Shown piece by piece: positions 36,233 to 49,300 of a stretch of DNA of 64,000 nt. Positions within the stretch are counted from its first letter, which is position 1, and each line of letters begins with the position of its first letter. The translations under genes and the position numbers were made by a program. The notes beneath the pieces were generated by a model. That model was not told the DNA's origin. It did not search any database and saw nothing but the letters and a program-made list of their open reading frames with translations. Source of the DNA: Seriola aureovittata (taxonomy: Eukaryota; Chordata; Actinopteri; Carangiformes; Carangidae); contig NC_079371.1 of assembly GCF_021018895.1 (NCBI RefSeq), positions 8,945,501 to 9,009,500 on the forward strand, in the 5' to 3' direction.

Positions 36233-38981
36233 AGCAAAAAAAAAAAACGTCATAGTATAGTAAGGCATAAAAATGGCAAAGAACATCATATTATAGTAAG
36301 GCATAAAAATGGTAAAAAAAAAAAAAAAAAAACTTCATAGTATAGTAAGGCATAAAAATGGCAAAAAACATCATAGTATAGTAAGGCATAAAAATGGTGA
36401 AAAAAATAAAAAAAAAAAACGTCATAGTATCGTAAGGCATAAAGATGGCAAAAAACGTCATATTATAGTATGGAAAAAACGTCATAGTATAGTAAGGCAT
36501 AAAAATGGAAAAAAAGGTCAGTATAGTGAGGCATAAAAATGGCAAACAACATCATAGTATAGTATGGCAAAAAATGTCATAGTATAGTAAGGCTTAAAAT
36601 GGTAAAAAAAAAACGTCATATTATAGTATGGAAAAAAACGTCATAGTATAGTAAGGCATAAAAATGGAAAAAAAGGTCAGTATAGTGAGGCATAAAAATA
36701 GCAAAAAACGTCATAGTATAGTATGGCCAAAAATTGTAAAAAAAATGTTCTTGTATAGTATGACAAAAAACGTCATAGTATAGTATGGCCAAAAATTGTA
36801 AAAAAAATGTTATTGTATAGTATGACAAAAAACGTCATAGTATAGTAAGGCATAACAATGGAAAAAACGTCATAGTATAGTAAGGCTTAAAAATGACAAA
36901 AAATGTCATAGTATAGTAAGGCATGAAAATCGCAAAAAATGTCATAGTTTAGTAAGGCATGAAATTGGCAAAAAATGTCATAGTATACTGAGGGATAAAA
37001 ATGGTAAACAACGTCATAGTATAGTAAGGCATAAAAATGGCAAAAAACGTCATAGCATAGTATGGCAAAGACCATCATTGTATAGTAAGGCATAAAAATG
37101 GAAAAAACGTCAAAGTATAGTAAGGCTTAAAAATGAGAAAAAATATCATAGTATAGTAAGGCATAAAAATGGCAAACAATGTCATAGTATACTGAGGGAT
37201 AAAATTGGCAAACAAGGTCATAGTATAGTATGGCAAAAAATTTCATAGTATAGTAAGGCATGAAAATGGCAAAAAAATTCATAATATAGTAAGGCATAAA
37301 AATAGCAAAAAACATCACAGTATAGTATTGCAAAAAATGGTAAAAAAAAAAACGTCATAGTATAGTAAGGCATAAAAATGGCAAAAAACGTCATAGCATA
37401 GTATGGCAAAGAACATCATTGTATAGTAAGGCATAAAAATGGAAAAAACGTCAAAGTATAGTAAGGCTTAAAAATGAGAAAAAACGTCATAGTATAGTAA
37501 GGCATGAAAATGGCAAAAAATGTCATAGTATAGTAAGGCATAAAAATGGTAAAAAAAAAAAAAAAAAAAACTTCATAGTATAGTAAGGCATAAAAATGGC
37601 AAAAAACATCACAGTATAGTATTGCAAAAAATGTCATAGTATAGTAAGGCATAAAAATGGAAAAAAGCGTCAGTATAGTAAGGCATAAAAATGGCAAACA
37701 ACGTCATAGTATAGTATGGCAAGAAATTTCATAGTATAGTAAGGCATAAAAATGGCAAAAAACATCATAGTATAGTAAGGCATAAAAATGGTAAAAAAAA
37801 AAAACGTCATAGTATCGTAAGGCATAAAGATGGCAAAAAACGTCATATTATAGTATGGAAAAAACGTCATAGTATAGTAAGGCATAAAAATGGAAAAAAA
37901 GGTCAGTATAGTGAGGCATAAAAATGGCAAACAACATTATAGTATAGTATGGCAAAAAATTTCATAGTATAGTAAGGCTTAAGATTGGTAAAAAAAAAAA
38001 AAAAAAAATGTCATAGTATAGTAAGGCATAAAAATGGCAAAAAATGTCATAGTATAGTAAGGCATGAAAATCGCAAAAAATGTCATAGTTTAGTAAGGCA
38101 TGAAATTGGCAAAAAATGTCATAGTATACTGAGGGATAAAAATGGTAAACAACGTCATAGTATAGTAAGGCATAAAAATGGCAAAAAACGTCATAGCATA
38201 GTATGGCAAAGACCATCATTGTATAGTAAGGCATAAAAATGGAAAAAACGTCAAAGTAAAGTAAGGCTTAAAAATGAGAAAAAATATCATAGTATAGTAA
38301 GGCATAAAAATGGCAAACAATGTCATAGTATACTGAGGGATAAAATTGGCAAACAAGGTCATAGTATAGTATGGCAAAAAATTTCATAGTATAGTAAGGC
38401 ATGAAAATGGCAAAAAAATTCATAATATAGTAAGGCATAAAAATAGCAAAAAACATCACAGTATAGTATTGCAAAAAATGGTAAAAAAAAAAACGTCATA
38501 GTATAGTAAGGCATAAAAATGGCAAAAAACGTCATAGCATAGTATGGCAAAGAACATCATTGTATAGTAAGGCATAAAAATGGAAAAAACGTCAAAGTAT
38601 AGTAAGGCTTAAAAATGAGAAAAAACGTCATAGTATAGTAAGGCATGAAAATGGCAAAAAATGTCATAGTATAGTAAGGCATGAAAATGGCAAAAAATGT
38701 CATAGTATAGTAAGGCATAAAAATGGCAAAAAACGTCATAGTATAGTATGGCAAAGAACATCATTGTATAGTAAGGCATAAAAATGGAAAAAACGTCAAA
38801 GTATAGTAAGGCTTAAAAATGAAAAAAACGTCATAGGTAAGGCATGAAAATGGCAAAAAATGACATAGTATCGTAAGGCATGAAAATGGCAAAAAATGTC
38901 ATAGTATAGTAAGGCATAAAAAGGGCAAAAGGCGTCATTGTATAGAAAGGGAAAAAAATGGCAAAGAACATCATAGTATAT

Positions 38982-39187
38982 ATATATTTTTTTAAGTATA
39001 TTTTTTGGGCTTTTTATGCCTTTATTGGACAGTATAGTGGAGAGAGACAGGAAACAGGGAGGCAGAGAGGGGGAATGACATGCAGCGAAAGGCCGTCCGA
39101 TACGGGATTTGAACCAGTGCCGACTGCAGCAAGGACTGTAGCCTCTGCACATGGGGCGCCTGCTTAGACCACTACGCTGCACGACGC
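38982..39187 (-). mobile_element. tRNA-derived SINE, copy 7 (head-truncated type)
   Basis: Same truncated junction. It marks the next 2,952-bp higher-order unit after copy 6. Confidence 0.9.
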
Positions 39188-41933
39188 AGCAAAAAAAAAA
39201 AAACGTCATAGTATAGTAAGGCATAAAAATGGCAAAGAACATCATATTATAGTAAGGCATAAAAATGGTAAAAAAAAAAAAAAAAAACTTCATAGTATAG
39301 TAAGGCATAAAAATGGCAAAAAACATCATAGTATAGTAAGGCATAAAAATGGTGAAAAAAATAAAAAAAACGTCATAGTATCGTAAGGCATAAAGATGGC
39401 AAAAAACGTCATATTATAGTATGGAAAAAAACGTCATAGTATAGTAAGGCATAAAAATGGAAAAAAAGGTCAGTATAGTGAGGCATAAAAATGGCAAACA
39501 ACATCATAGTATAGTATGGCAAAAAATGTCATAGTATAGTAAGGCTTAAAATGGTAAAAAAAAAACGTCATATTATAGTATGGAAAAAAACGTCATAGTA
39601 TAGTAAGGCATAAAAATGGAAAAAAAGGTCAGTATAGTGAGGCATAAAAATAGCAAAAAACGTCATAGTATAGTATGGCCAAAAATTGTAAAAAAAATGT
39701 TCTTGTATAGTATGACAAAAAACGTCATAGTATAGTATGGCCAAAAATTGTAAAAAAAATGTTATTGTATAGTATGACAAAAAACGTCATAGTATAGTAA
39801 GGCATAACAATGGAAAAAACGTCATAGTATAGTAAGGCTTAAAAATGACAAAAAATGTCATAGTATAGTAAGGCATGAAAATCGCAAAAAATGTCATAGT
39901 TTAGTAAGGCATGAAATTGGCAAAAAATGTCATAGTATACTGAGGGATAAAAATGGTAAACAACGTCATAGTATAGTAAGGCATAAAAATGGCAAAAAAC
40001 GTCATAGCATAGTATGGCAAAGACCATCATTGTATAGTAAGGCATAAAAATGGAAAAAACGTCAAAGTATAGTAAGGCTTAAAAATGAGAAAAAATGTCA
40101 TAGTATAGTAAGGCATAAAAATGGCAAACAATGTCATAGTATACTGAGGGATAAAATTGGCAAACAAGGTCATAGTATAGTATGGCAAAAAATTTCATAG
40201 TATTGTAAGGCATGAAAATGGCAAAAAAATTCATAATATAGTAAGGCATAAAAATAGCAAAAAACATCACAGTATAGTATTGCAAAAAATGGTAAAAAAA
40301 AAAACGTCATAGTATAGTAAGGCATAAAAATGGCAAAAAACGTCATAGCATAGTATGGCAAAGAACATCATTGTATAGTAAGGCATAAAAATGGAAAAAA
40401 CGTCAAAGTATAGTAAGGCTTAAAAATGAGAAAAAACGTCATAGTATAGTAAGGCATGAAAATGGCAAAAAAATGTCATAGTATAGCAAGGCATAAAAAT
40501 GGTAAAAAAAAAAAAAAAAAAACTTCATAGTATAGTAAGGCATAAAAATGGCAAAAAACATGACAGTATAGTATTGCAAAAAATGTCATAGTATAGTAAG
40601 GCATAAAAATGGAAAAAAGCGTCAGTATAGTAAGGCATAAAAATGGCAAACAACGTCATAGTATAGTATGGCAAGAAATTTCATAGTATAGTAAGGCATA
40701 AAAATGGCAAAAAACATCATAGTATAGTAAGGCATAAAAATGGTGAAAAAAAAAAACGTCATAGTATCGTAAGGCATAAAGATGGCAAAAAACGTCATAT
40801 TATAGTATGGAAAAAAACGTCATAGTATAGTAAGGCATAAAAATGGAAAAAAAGGTCAGTATAGTGAGGCATAAAAATGGCAAACAACATTATAGTATAG
40901 TATGGCAAAAAATTTCATAGTATAGTAAGGCTTAAGATTGGTAAAAAAAAAAAAAAAAAATGTCATAGTATAGTAAGGCATAAAAATGGCAAAAAATGTC
41001 ATAGTATAGTAAGGCATGAAAATCGCAAAAAATGTCATAGTTTAGTAAGGCATGAAATTGGCAAAAAATGTCATAGTATACTGAGGGATAAAAATGGTAA
41101 ACAACGTCATAGTATAGTAAGGCATAAAAATGGCAAAAAACGTCATAGCATAGTATGGCAAAGACCATCATTGTATAGTAAGGCATAAAAATGGAAAAAA
41201 CGTCAAAGTAAAGTAAGGCTTAAAAATGAGAAAAAATATCATAGTATAGTAAGGCATAAAAATGGCAAACAATGTCATAGTATACTGAGGGATAAAATTG
41301 GCAAACAAGGTCATAGTATAGTATGGCAAAAAATTTCATAGTATAGTAAGGCATGAAAATGGCAAAAAAATTCATAATATAGTAAGGCATAAAAATAGCA
41401 AAAAACATCACAGTATAGTATTGCAAAAAATGGTAAAAAAAAAAACGTCATAGTATAGTAAGGCATAAAAATGGCAAAAAACGTCATAGCATAGTATGGC
41501 AAAGAACATCATTGTATAGTAAGGCATAAAAATGGAAAAAACGTCAAAGTATAGTAAGGCTTAAAAATGAGAAAAAACGTCATAGTATAGTAAGGCATGA
41601 AAATGGCAAAAAATGTCATAGTATAGTAAGGCATGAAAATGGCAAAAAATGTCATAGTATAGTAAGGCATAAAAATGGCAAAAAACGTCATAGTATAGTA
41701 TGGCAAAGAACATCATTGTATAGTAAGGCATAAAAATGGAAAAAACGTCAAAGTATAGTAAGGCTTAAAAATGAAAAAAACGTCATAGGTAAGGCATGAA
41801 AATGGCAAAAAATGACATAGTATCGTAAGGCATGAAAATGGCAAAAAATGTCATAGTATAGTAAGGCATAAAAAGGGCAAAAGGCGTCATTGTATAGAAA
41901 GGGAAAAAAATGGCAAAGAACATCATAGTATAT

Positions 41934-42139
41934 ATATATTTTTTTAAGTATATTTTTTGGGCTTTTTATGCCTTTATTGGACAGTATAGTGGAGAGAGAC
42001 AGGAAACAGGGAGGCAGAGAGGGGGAATGACATGCAGCGAAAGGCCGTCCGATACGGGATTTGAACCAGTGCCGACTGCAGCAAGGACTGTAGCCTCTGC
42101 ACATGGGGCGCCTGCTTAGACCACTACGCTGCACGACGC
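41934..42139 (-). mobile_element. tRNA-derived SINE, copy 8 (head-truncated type)
   Basis: Same truncated junction, 2,952 bp beyond copy 7. It is the last SINE in the array. Confidence 0.9.
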
Positions 42140-44830
42140 AGCAAAAAAAAAAAAACGTCATAGTATAGTAAGGCATAAAAATGGCAAAGAACATCATATT
42201 ATAGTAAGGCATAAAAATGGTAAAAAAAAAAAAAAAAAACTTCATAGTATAGTAAGGCATAAAAATGGCAAAAAACATCATAGTATAGTAAGGCATAAAA
42301 ATGGTGAAAAAAATAAAAAAAACGTCATAGTATCGTAAGGCATAAAGATGGCAAAAAACGTCATATTATAGTATGGAAAAAAACATCATAGTATAGTAAG
42401 GCATAAAAATGGAAAAAAAGGTCAGTATAGTGAGGCATAAAAATGGCAAACAACATCATAGTATAGTATGGCAAAAAATGTCATAGTATAGTAAGGCTTA
42501 AAATGGTAAAAAAAAAACGTCATATTATAGTATGGAAAAAAACGTCATAGTATAGTAAGGCATAAAAATGGAAAAAAAGGTCAGTATAGTGAGGCATAAA
42601 AATAGCAAAAAACGTCATAGTATAGTATGGCCAAAAATTGTAAAAAAAAATGTTCTTGTATAGTATGACAAAAAACGTCATAGTATAGTATGGCCAAAAA
42701 TTGTAAAAAAAAATGTTATTGTATAGTATGACAAAAAACGTCATAGTATAGTAAGGCATAACAATGGAAAAAACGTCATAGTATAGTAAGGCTTAAAAAT
42801 GACAAAAAATGTCATAGTATAGTAAGGCATGAAAATCGCAAAAAATGTCATAGTTTAGTAAGGCATGAAATTGGCAAAAAATGTCATAGTATACTGAGGG
42901 ATAAAAATGGTAAACAACGTCATAGTATAGTAAGGCATAAAAATGGCAAAAAACGTCATAGCATAGTATGGCAAAGACCATCATTGTATAGTAAGGCATA
43001 AAAATGGAAAAAACGTCAAAGTATAGTAAGGCTTAAAAATGAGAAAAAATGTCATAGTATAGTAAGGCATAAAAATGGCAAACAATGTCATAGTATACTG
43101 AGGGATAAAATTGGCAAACAAGGTCATAGTATAGTATGGCAAAAAATTTCATAGTATTGTAAGGCATGAAAATGGCAAAAAAATTCATAATATAGTAAGG
43201 CATAAAAATAGCAAAAAACATCACAGTATAGTATTGCAAAAAATGGTAAAAAAAAAAACGTCATAGTATAGTAAGGCATAAAAATGGCAAAAAACGTCAT
43301 AGCATAGTATGGCAAAGAACATCATTGTATAGTAAGGCATAAAAATGGAAAAAACGTCAAAGTATAGTAAGGCTTAAAAATGAGAAAAAACGTCATAGTA
43401 TAGTAAGGCATGAAAATGGCAAAAAAATGTCATAGTATAGCAAGGCATAAAAATGGTAAAAAAAAAAAAAAAAAACTTCATAGTATAGTAAGGCATAAAA
43501 ATGGCAAAAAACATGACAGTATAGTATTGCAAAAAATGTCATAGTATAGTAAGGCATAAAAATGGAAAAAAGCGTCAGTATAGTAAGGCATAAAAATGGC
43601 AAACAACGTCATAGTATAGTATGGCAAGAAATTTCATAGCATAGTAAGGCATAAAAATGGCAAAAAACATCATAGTATAGTAAGGCATAAAAATGGTGAA
43701 AAAAAAAAAACGTCATAGTATCGTAAGGCATAAAGATGGCAAAAAACGTCATATTATAGTATGGAAAAAAACGTCATAGTATAGTAAGGCATAAAAATGG
43801 AAAAAAAGGTCAGTATAGTGAGGCATAAAAATGGCAAACAACATTATAGTATAGTATGGCAAAAAATTTCATAGTATAGTAAGGCTTAAGATTGGTAAAA
43901 AAAAAAAAAAAAAAAATGTCATAGTATAGTAAGGCATAAAAATGGCAAAAAAGGTCAGTATAGTGAGGCATAAAAATAGCAAAAAACGTCATAGTATAGT
44001 ATGGCCAAAAATTGTAAAAAAAAATGTTATTGTATAGTATGACAAAAAACGTCATAGTATAGTAAGGCATAAAAATGGAAAAAACGTCATAGTATAGTAA
44101 GGCTTAAAAATGACAAAAAATGTCATAGTATAGTAAGGCATGAAAATCGCAAAAAATGTCATAGTTTAGTAAGGCATGAAATTGGCAAAAAATGTCATAG
44201 TATACTGAGGGATAAAAATGGTAAACAACGTCATAGTATAGTAAGGCATAAAAACAGCAAAAAATATCATAGTGTAGTAAGGCATGAAAATGGCAAAAAA
44301 TGTCATAGTTTAGTAAGGCATAAAAATGGCAAAAAACGTTATAGTACAACAAGGCATAAAAATGGCAAAAAACGTCATAGGATAGTATGGCAAAAAATGG
44401 GAAAAAATGTTGTTGTATAGTATGGCAAAAAAATGGAAAAAACGTCAAAGTATAGTAAGGCTTAAAAATGAGAAAAAACGTCATAGTATAGTAAGGCATG
44501 AAAATGGCAAACAACATCATAGTATAGTATGGCAAAAAATTTCATAGTATAGTAAGGCTTAAAATGGTAAAAAAAAAAAAAAAAAAAGTCATAGTATAGT
44601 AAGGCATAAAAATAGCAAAAAACGTCATAGTATAGTATGGCCAAAAATTTTAAAAAATGTTATTGTATAGTATGACAAAAAACGTCATAGTATAGTAAGG
44701 TATAACAATGGAAAAAACGTCATAGTATAGTAAGGCTTAAAAATGACAAAAAACGTCATAGTATAGTAAGGCATGAAAATCGCAAAAAATGTCATAGTTT
44801 AGTAAGGCATGAAAATGGCAAAAAATGTCA

Positions 44831-45773
44831 TAGTAAAGTAATGCATGAGATGTCATTAGAGACTCATTTTATGTTAAGGCATAAAAACGTCATAGTACAG
44901 TAAAGCATAAAATGCCATAAAACAAGATATAATTTTAGGGCATAAAACATCATAGTATAAATAGGCATAAAACATACTAAAAACGTAATTTTATAGAAAG
45001 GTTTGAAATGTCATTAAAAACGTCACAGTATAATAAGGCATAAAAATGTCATATTATAGTAAGGCATAAAATTTCCTAAAAATGTCATAGTAAAGTATGA
45101 CATAAAACATCATAGTATAGTAAGGCATAGAGCGTCATAAGAACATAATATAATAGTGAGGCATAAACATTCTAAAAATGTCATAATAAACGGCATTGTA
45201 TAGTAAGGCACAGATTGTCATTAGGAACTCATAGTATAGTAAGGCATAAAAACTACAATGTATAGTAAGCCACAAAACATCATAAAAACATCATAGTATA
45301 GTAAGCCACAAAACATCATAAAAACATCATAATATAGTAAGGCAAAAAGTGTCATAAAAATTTAATAGCATAATAAGGCATAACATGTCATAAAAACGTC
45401 ATAATACATTAAGGCATAAAATGTCATTTGAAACTCATAGTATAGTAAGGCATAAAAACGTCATAGTATAGTAAGGCACAAAATGTCATAAAAACGTCAT
45501 AGTATAGTAAGGCATAAAATTTCATAAAAACATAATATAATAACACATAAAATGTAATTTGAAACTGATAGAATACTAAGGCATGAAAACATCATAGTAT
45601 AGTATTGCATGAAATGTCATAAAAACATCATAGGATAGTAATGCATAAAATGTCATAAAAACGTCATACAAACATCATAGTATAGTAAGACATAAAATAT
45701 AATAAAAACTTAATTGTATAGTAAAGCATAAAACCTAATAGAGTAGTAAGGCATAAAACAGAGCATAGTAAGT
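44831..45773 (+). repeat. Satellite array, right diverged part (first section)
   Basis: The monomer changes back to the diverged form seen at the left edge ('AAAATGTCATAAAAACGTC'). Copies are irregular and carry no SINE. Confidence 0.93.
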
Positions 45774-46378
45774 GTCATAGTCCTGTCGTGTCTCAGTGTT
45801 TTTAATTTTCCTTTTTGTCTACCCTCCCCCGTGTATGTGAATCTGTATGTGTGCCTGACATCAGGTGACTCAGTGGGGGCTTGGTCTGGACAGCAGGTCA
45901 CCAATCTATCACTCATCATCTGCAGTACATCTACCCCGGTCATCCCTCCATTTGTTGCCACATTGTTCCGCTCTTCACATTGGTAGTTACTCTCTTGGCT
46001 GCACTGATTAGTTTGATCTTCTCAGTGTTTTGTCTATAGTAACTGTTTGTTCTCCTATGCTCCAGATGACTTCCTGATTTGTGGGCTGCTGATCCTGCCA
46101 CACTCTGCTGTCACCACGCCACACAAATCCACCTGCTTTTGGTCTCCAGCCATCCCTTGTGTTTCCAGAGCGTGTTTACTCACCTGCCTCTGATCTCCTG
46201 TGTCCTCCATGCTCCTGCCTTGTGTTCTCACCACAGAACTGGATTCCGCAGACCCACTCCCCCTCCATATTCACCATCACTATTGCCTTGTCCTCAATAA
46301 ACTCCCTTGCACTGTTATTGCTAGTGTGTTGTGTGTTCTTTCTCTGCTTGTACGTCCAACATCAGTTCTGACAAAAAC
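45774..46378 (+). mobile_element. LTR-like element, right copy
   Basis: Starts 'TGTCATAGTCCTGTCGTG' and ends 'CAGTTCTGACA', with AATAAA near 46,300. From 45,902 on it matches the block at 22,269-22,743. The first 130 bp have no counterpart in the left copy. No clean target duplication is seen. It is interpreted as a solo LTR; the short open frames in it are not genes. Confidence 0.6.
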
Positions 46379-49300
46379 ATAGCAGTCAGGCATAGAATGT
46401 CAGAATGTCATAAAATAGTAAGGCATAAAACATCACAGTAAAATAAGGCATAAAATGTCATAAAAAACATCAGAGTATATTAAGGCATAAAATGACATAG
46501 AATAGTAATAAGTGTGATAAGAAGTAAATGTCATAAAAATGTCATAATATACTAAGGCATAAAAATGTCATTAGAAATTCATAGTCAACTAAGGCATAAA
46601 AACGTCAAAGTGTAGTAAGGTATAAAATGTCATAAAAACGACATAGTATCGCAAGGCATAAGACGTCATAGTTTAAGAAAAAATCATAGTATGGTAAGGC
46701 ATAAAGTGTCATTAAAACATAATAGAATAGTAGGCATAACACGTCATAGTAAAGTAAAGTACAAAAACATCATAGTATAGTAAGGCATAAAAACATCATA
46801 GTATAGCATGTCATTAAAAAATCATAGTATCGTAAGGCATAAAACGTCATACAAACATCATAGTATCGTAAGGCATAAAACGTCGTAGTGCAGTAAGGCA
46901 TTAAAAGTCATGAAAATGTCATAGTATAATAGCAGTAAATGTCATAAAAATGTCATAATATAGTAAGGCATAAAATTTCATTAGAAAATCATAGTATAGT
47001 GAGGCATAAAGTGTCACAAAGTTGTAATAGAATAGTAAGGCAAGAAATGTCATGAGAATGTCATAGCATAATTAGGCATAAAAACCTCATACTATAGTAA
47101 GGAAAGTTTCATAAAAACATCAAAGTATTGTAGGGTATAAAGTGTCAAACATAATAGAATAGTAAGGCATAAAATTTCCTAAAAACGTCATAGTATACCA
47201 AGGCATAAAGGTTTTATAGTATGGCAAGGCATAAAATATAAAAACATAATAGAATAGTAAGGCATAAAACATCATAGTATAGTAAGGCATAAAGTGTCAT
47301 AAAAATATCATACTATAGTAAGGTATAAAGTGTCGTGAAAACCTAATAGTATGGTAAGTCATAAAGTGTCATGTAAAGTAAAGTATAAAAACATTATAGT
47401 GTAGTAAGGCATAAAAACATCATGGTATAGCTAAGCATAAAACTTCAGAAAAGTGTCATAGTATAGTAAGGCATAAAACGTAATAGTGTAGTAATGCTTT
47501 AAAAGTCATAAAAAGGTCATAGTATAATAGGTCATAAAATATCATAAAAATGTGTCATAAAAACATAATATAATAGTAAGGCATAAAACATCATAGTAAA
47601 GTAAGGCATAAAAACAATATAGTATAGAAAGGCATAAAACTTCATAGTGAAGTAAGGCATTAAAAGTAATAGAAAGTTCATAATATAATAGGTCATGAAA
47701 ACGCCATAGTATAATAAGGCATAAAATGTCATAAAAACTTCATGGAATAATAAAGCATAACAATTTTATAGTATGGCAACGCATAAAATGTCATAAAAAC
47801 ATAATAGAATAGTAAGGCATAAAATGTCATAGTATAGTAAGGCATAAAGTGTCATAAAAACCTCATACTATAGTAAGGAAAGTTTCATAAAAACGTCAAA
47901 TTATTGTAGGGCATAAAGTGTCATAAAAACATAACAGAATAGTAAGGCATAAAGTGTCATAAAAACGTCATACTATAGTAATGTATAAAGTGTCATGAAA
48001 ACATCATAGTATGGTAAGGCATAAGGTGTCATAAAACCATAATACAATAGTAAGGCGTAAAACGTCATAGTAAAGTAAGGTATAAAAAAAATCATAGTAT
48101 AATAAGGCATAAAAACATAATAGTATAGCAAGGCATAAAATTTCAGAAAAATGTCATAGTATAGTAAGGCATAAAACGTCATTGTGTACTAAGGCATTAA
48201 AAGTTATAAAAAGGTCATAGTATAATAGGTCATAAAGTGTCATAAAAACATAATAAAAACGTCACAATAAAGTAAGGCATAAAAACTTCATAGTTTAATA
48301 AGTCATGAAATGTTATAAAAACGTCATAGTATAGTAAGGTATAAAACGTCATAAAAACGTCATGGTATAATAAAGCATTAAATGTCACAAAGTCATAATA
48401 GAATAGTAAGGCATAGAATTTCATAAGAACGTCATATTATAGAAGTCATGAAATGTCATGAAAGCATCATAGAATAGTAAGGCATAAAACGTCATATTAC
48501 AGTAAGGCATAAAAACTTAATTCTATAGTAAGGTATAAAATGTCATAAAAACATCATAGAATAGTAAGGCATAAAGTGTCATAAAAACGAAATATTATAG
48601 TAAGGCATAAAACATCATAGTATAGTAAGCCATAAAGCGTCATAAAAATGGCATAGTATAGTAAGGCATAAAACGTCATAATAAAGTAAGGCATTGTGTA
48701 ATAAGGTATAAAATGTCATAAAAACATCATAGTACAATAAGGCATAAAATGTAATAAATATGTCATACTATAGTAAGGCATAAAATATCATAAGAACGTC
48801 ATTGTATAGAAGGCATGAAACGTCATAAAAATGTCATAGCATAATGAGGCATAAAACGTCATAAAAACGGCATTGTAAAGTAAGGCATGAGAACATCATA
48901 GTATAATAAGTCATGAAATGTTAAAAACAAACGTCATAGTATAATGAGGCATAAAACGTCAAAAAAACGTCATGGTATAATAAAGCATAAAATGTCATAA
49001 GAACGTCATAGTATAGAACGCATAAAATGTAATAAAAGTGTCATAGTATAATAAGGCATAAATTGTCATAAAAACGTCATAGTATAGTAAGGCATAAAAA
49101 CATCACAGTATAGTGAGTTATCAAATGTCATAAAAACATCTTAGTACAGTAAGGCATAAAACGTCATAAAAACGTCATAGTATAGTAAGGCATAAAATGT
49201 CATTAAAACATCATAGTATAGTAAGGCATAAAATGTCATAGTATGGTAAGGCATAAAACGTTATGAAAACATCTTAGTACAGTAAGGCATAAAACGTCAT

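Larger units (their letters stand above)
25391..44830 (+). repeat. Satellite array, homogenised central part with higher-order units
   Basis: The 36-bp monomer is 'GTCATAGTATAGTAAGGCAT' followed by 'AAAAATGGCAAAAAAC'. Copies are highly similar over kilobases, and long A-tracts punctuate them. Higher-order structure is visible: segments starting at 36,028, 38,980 and 41,932 repeat with a period of about 2,952 bp, and the block around 25.7-28.3 kb recurs about 5,707 bp further on (31.4-34.0 kb). Eight copies of one SINE are embedded. Because 36 is a multiple of three, minus-strand frames stay open for up to 197 codons with a 12-residue period. I regard these as non-coding. Confidence 0.96.

Noticed and set aside
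25497..44644. Minus-strand proteins of 60-197 residues rich in Tyr, Phe and Met
   Set aside because: They are translations of the satellite monomer; length follows from the 36-bp period, and no start context, splice sites or domain supports a gene.
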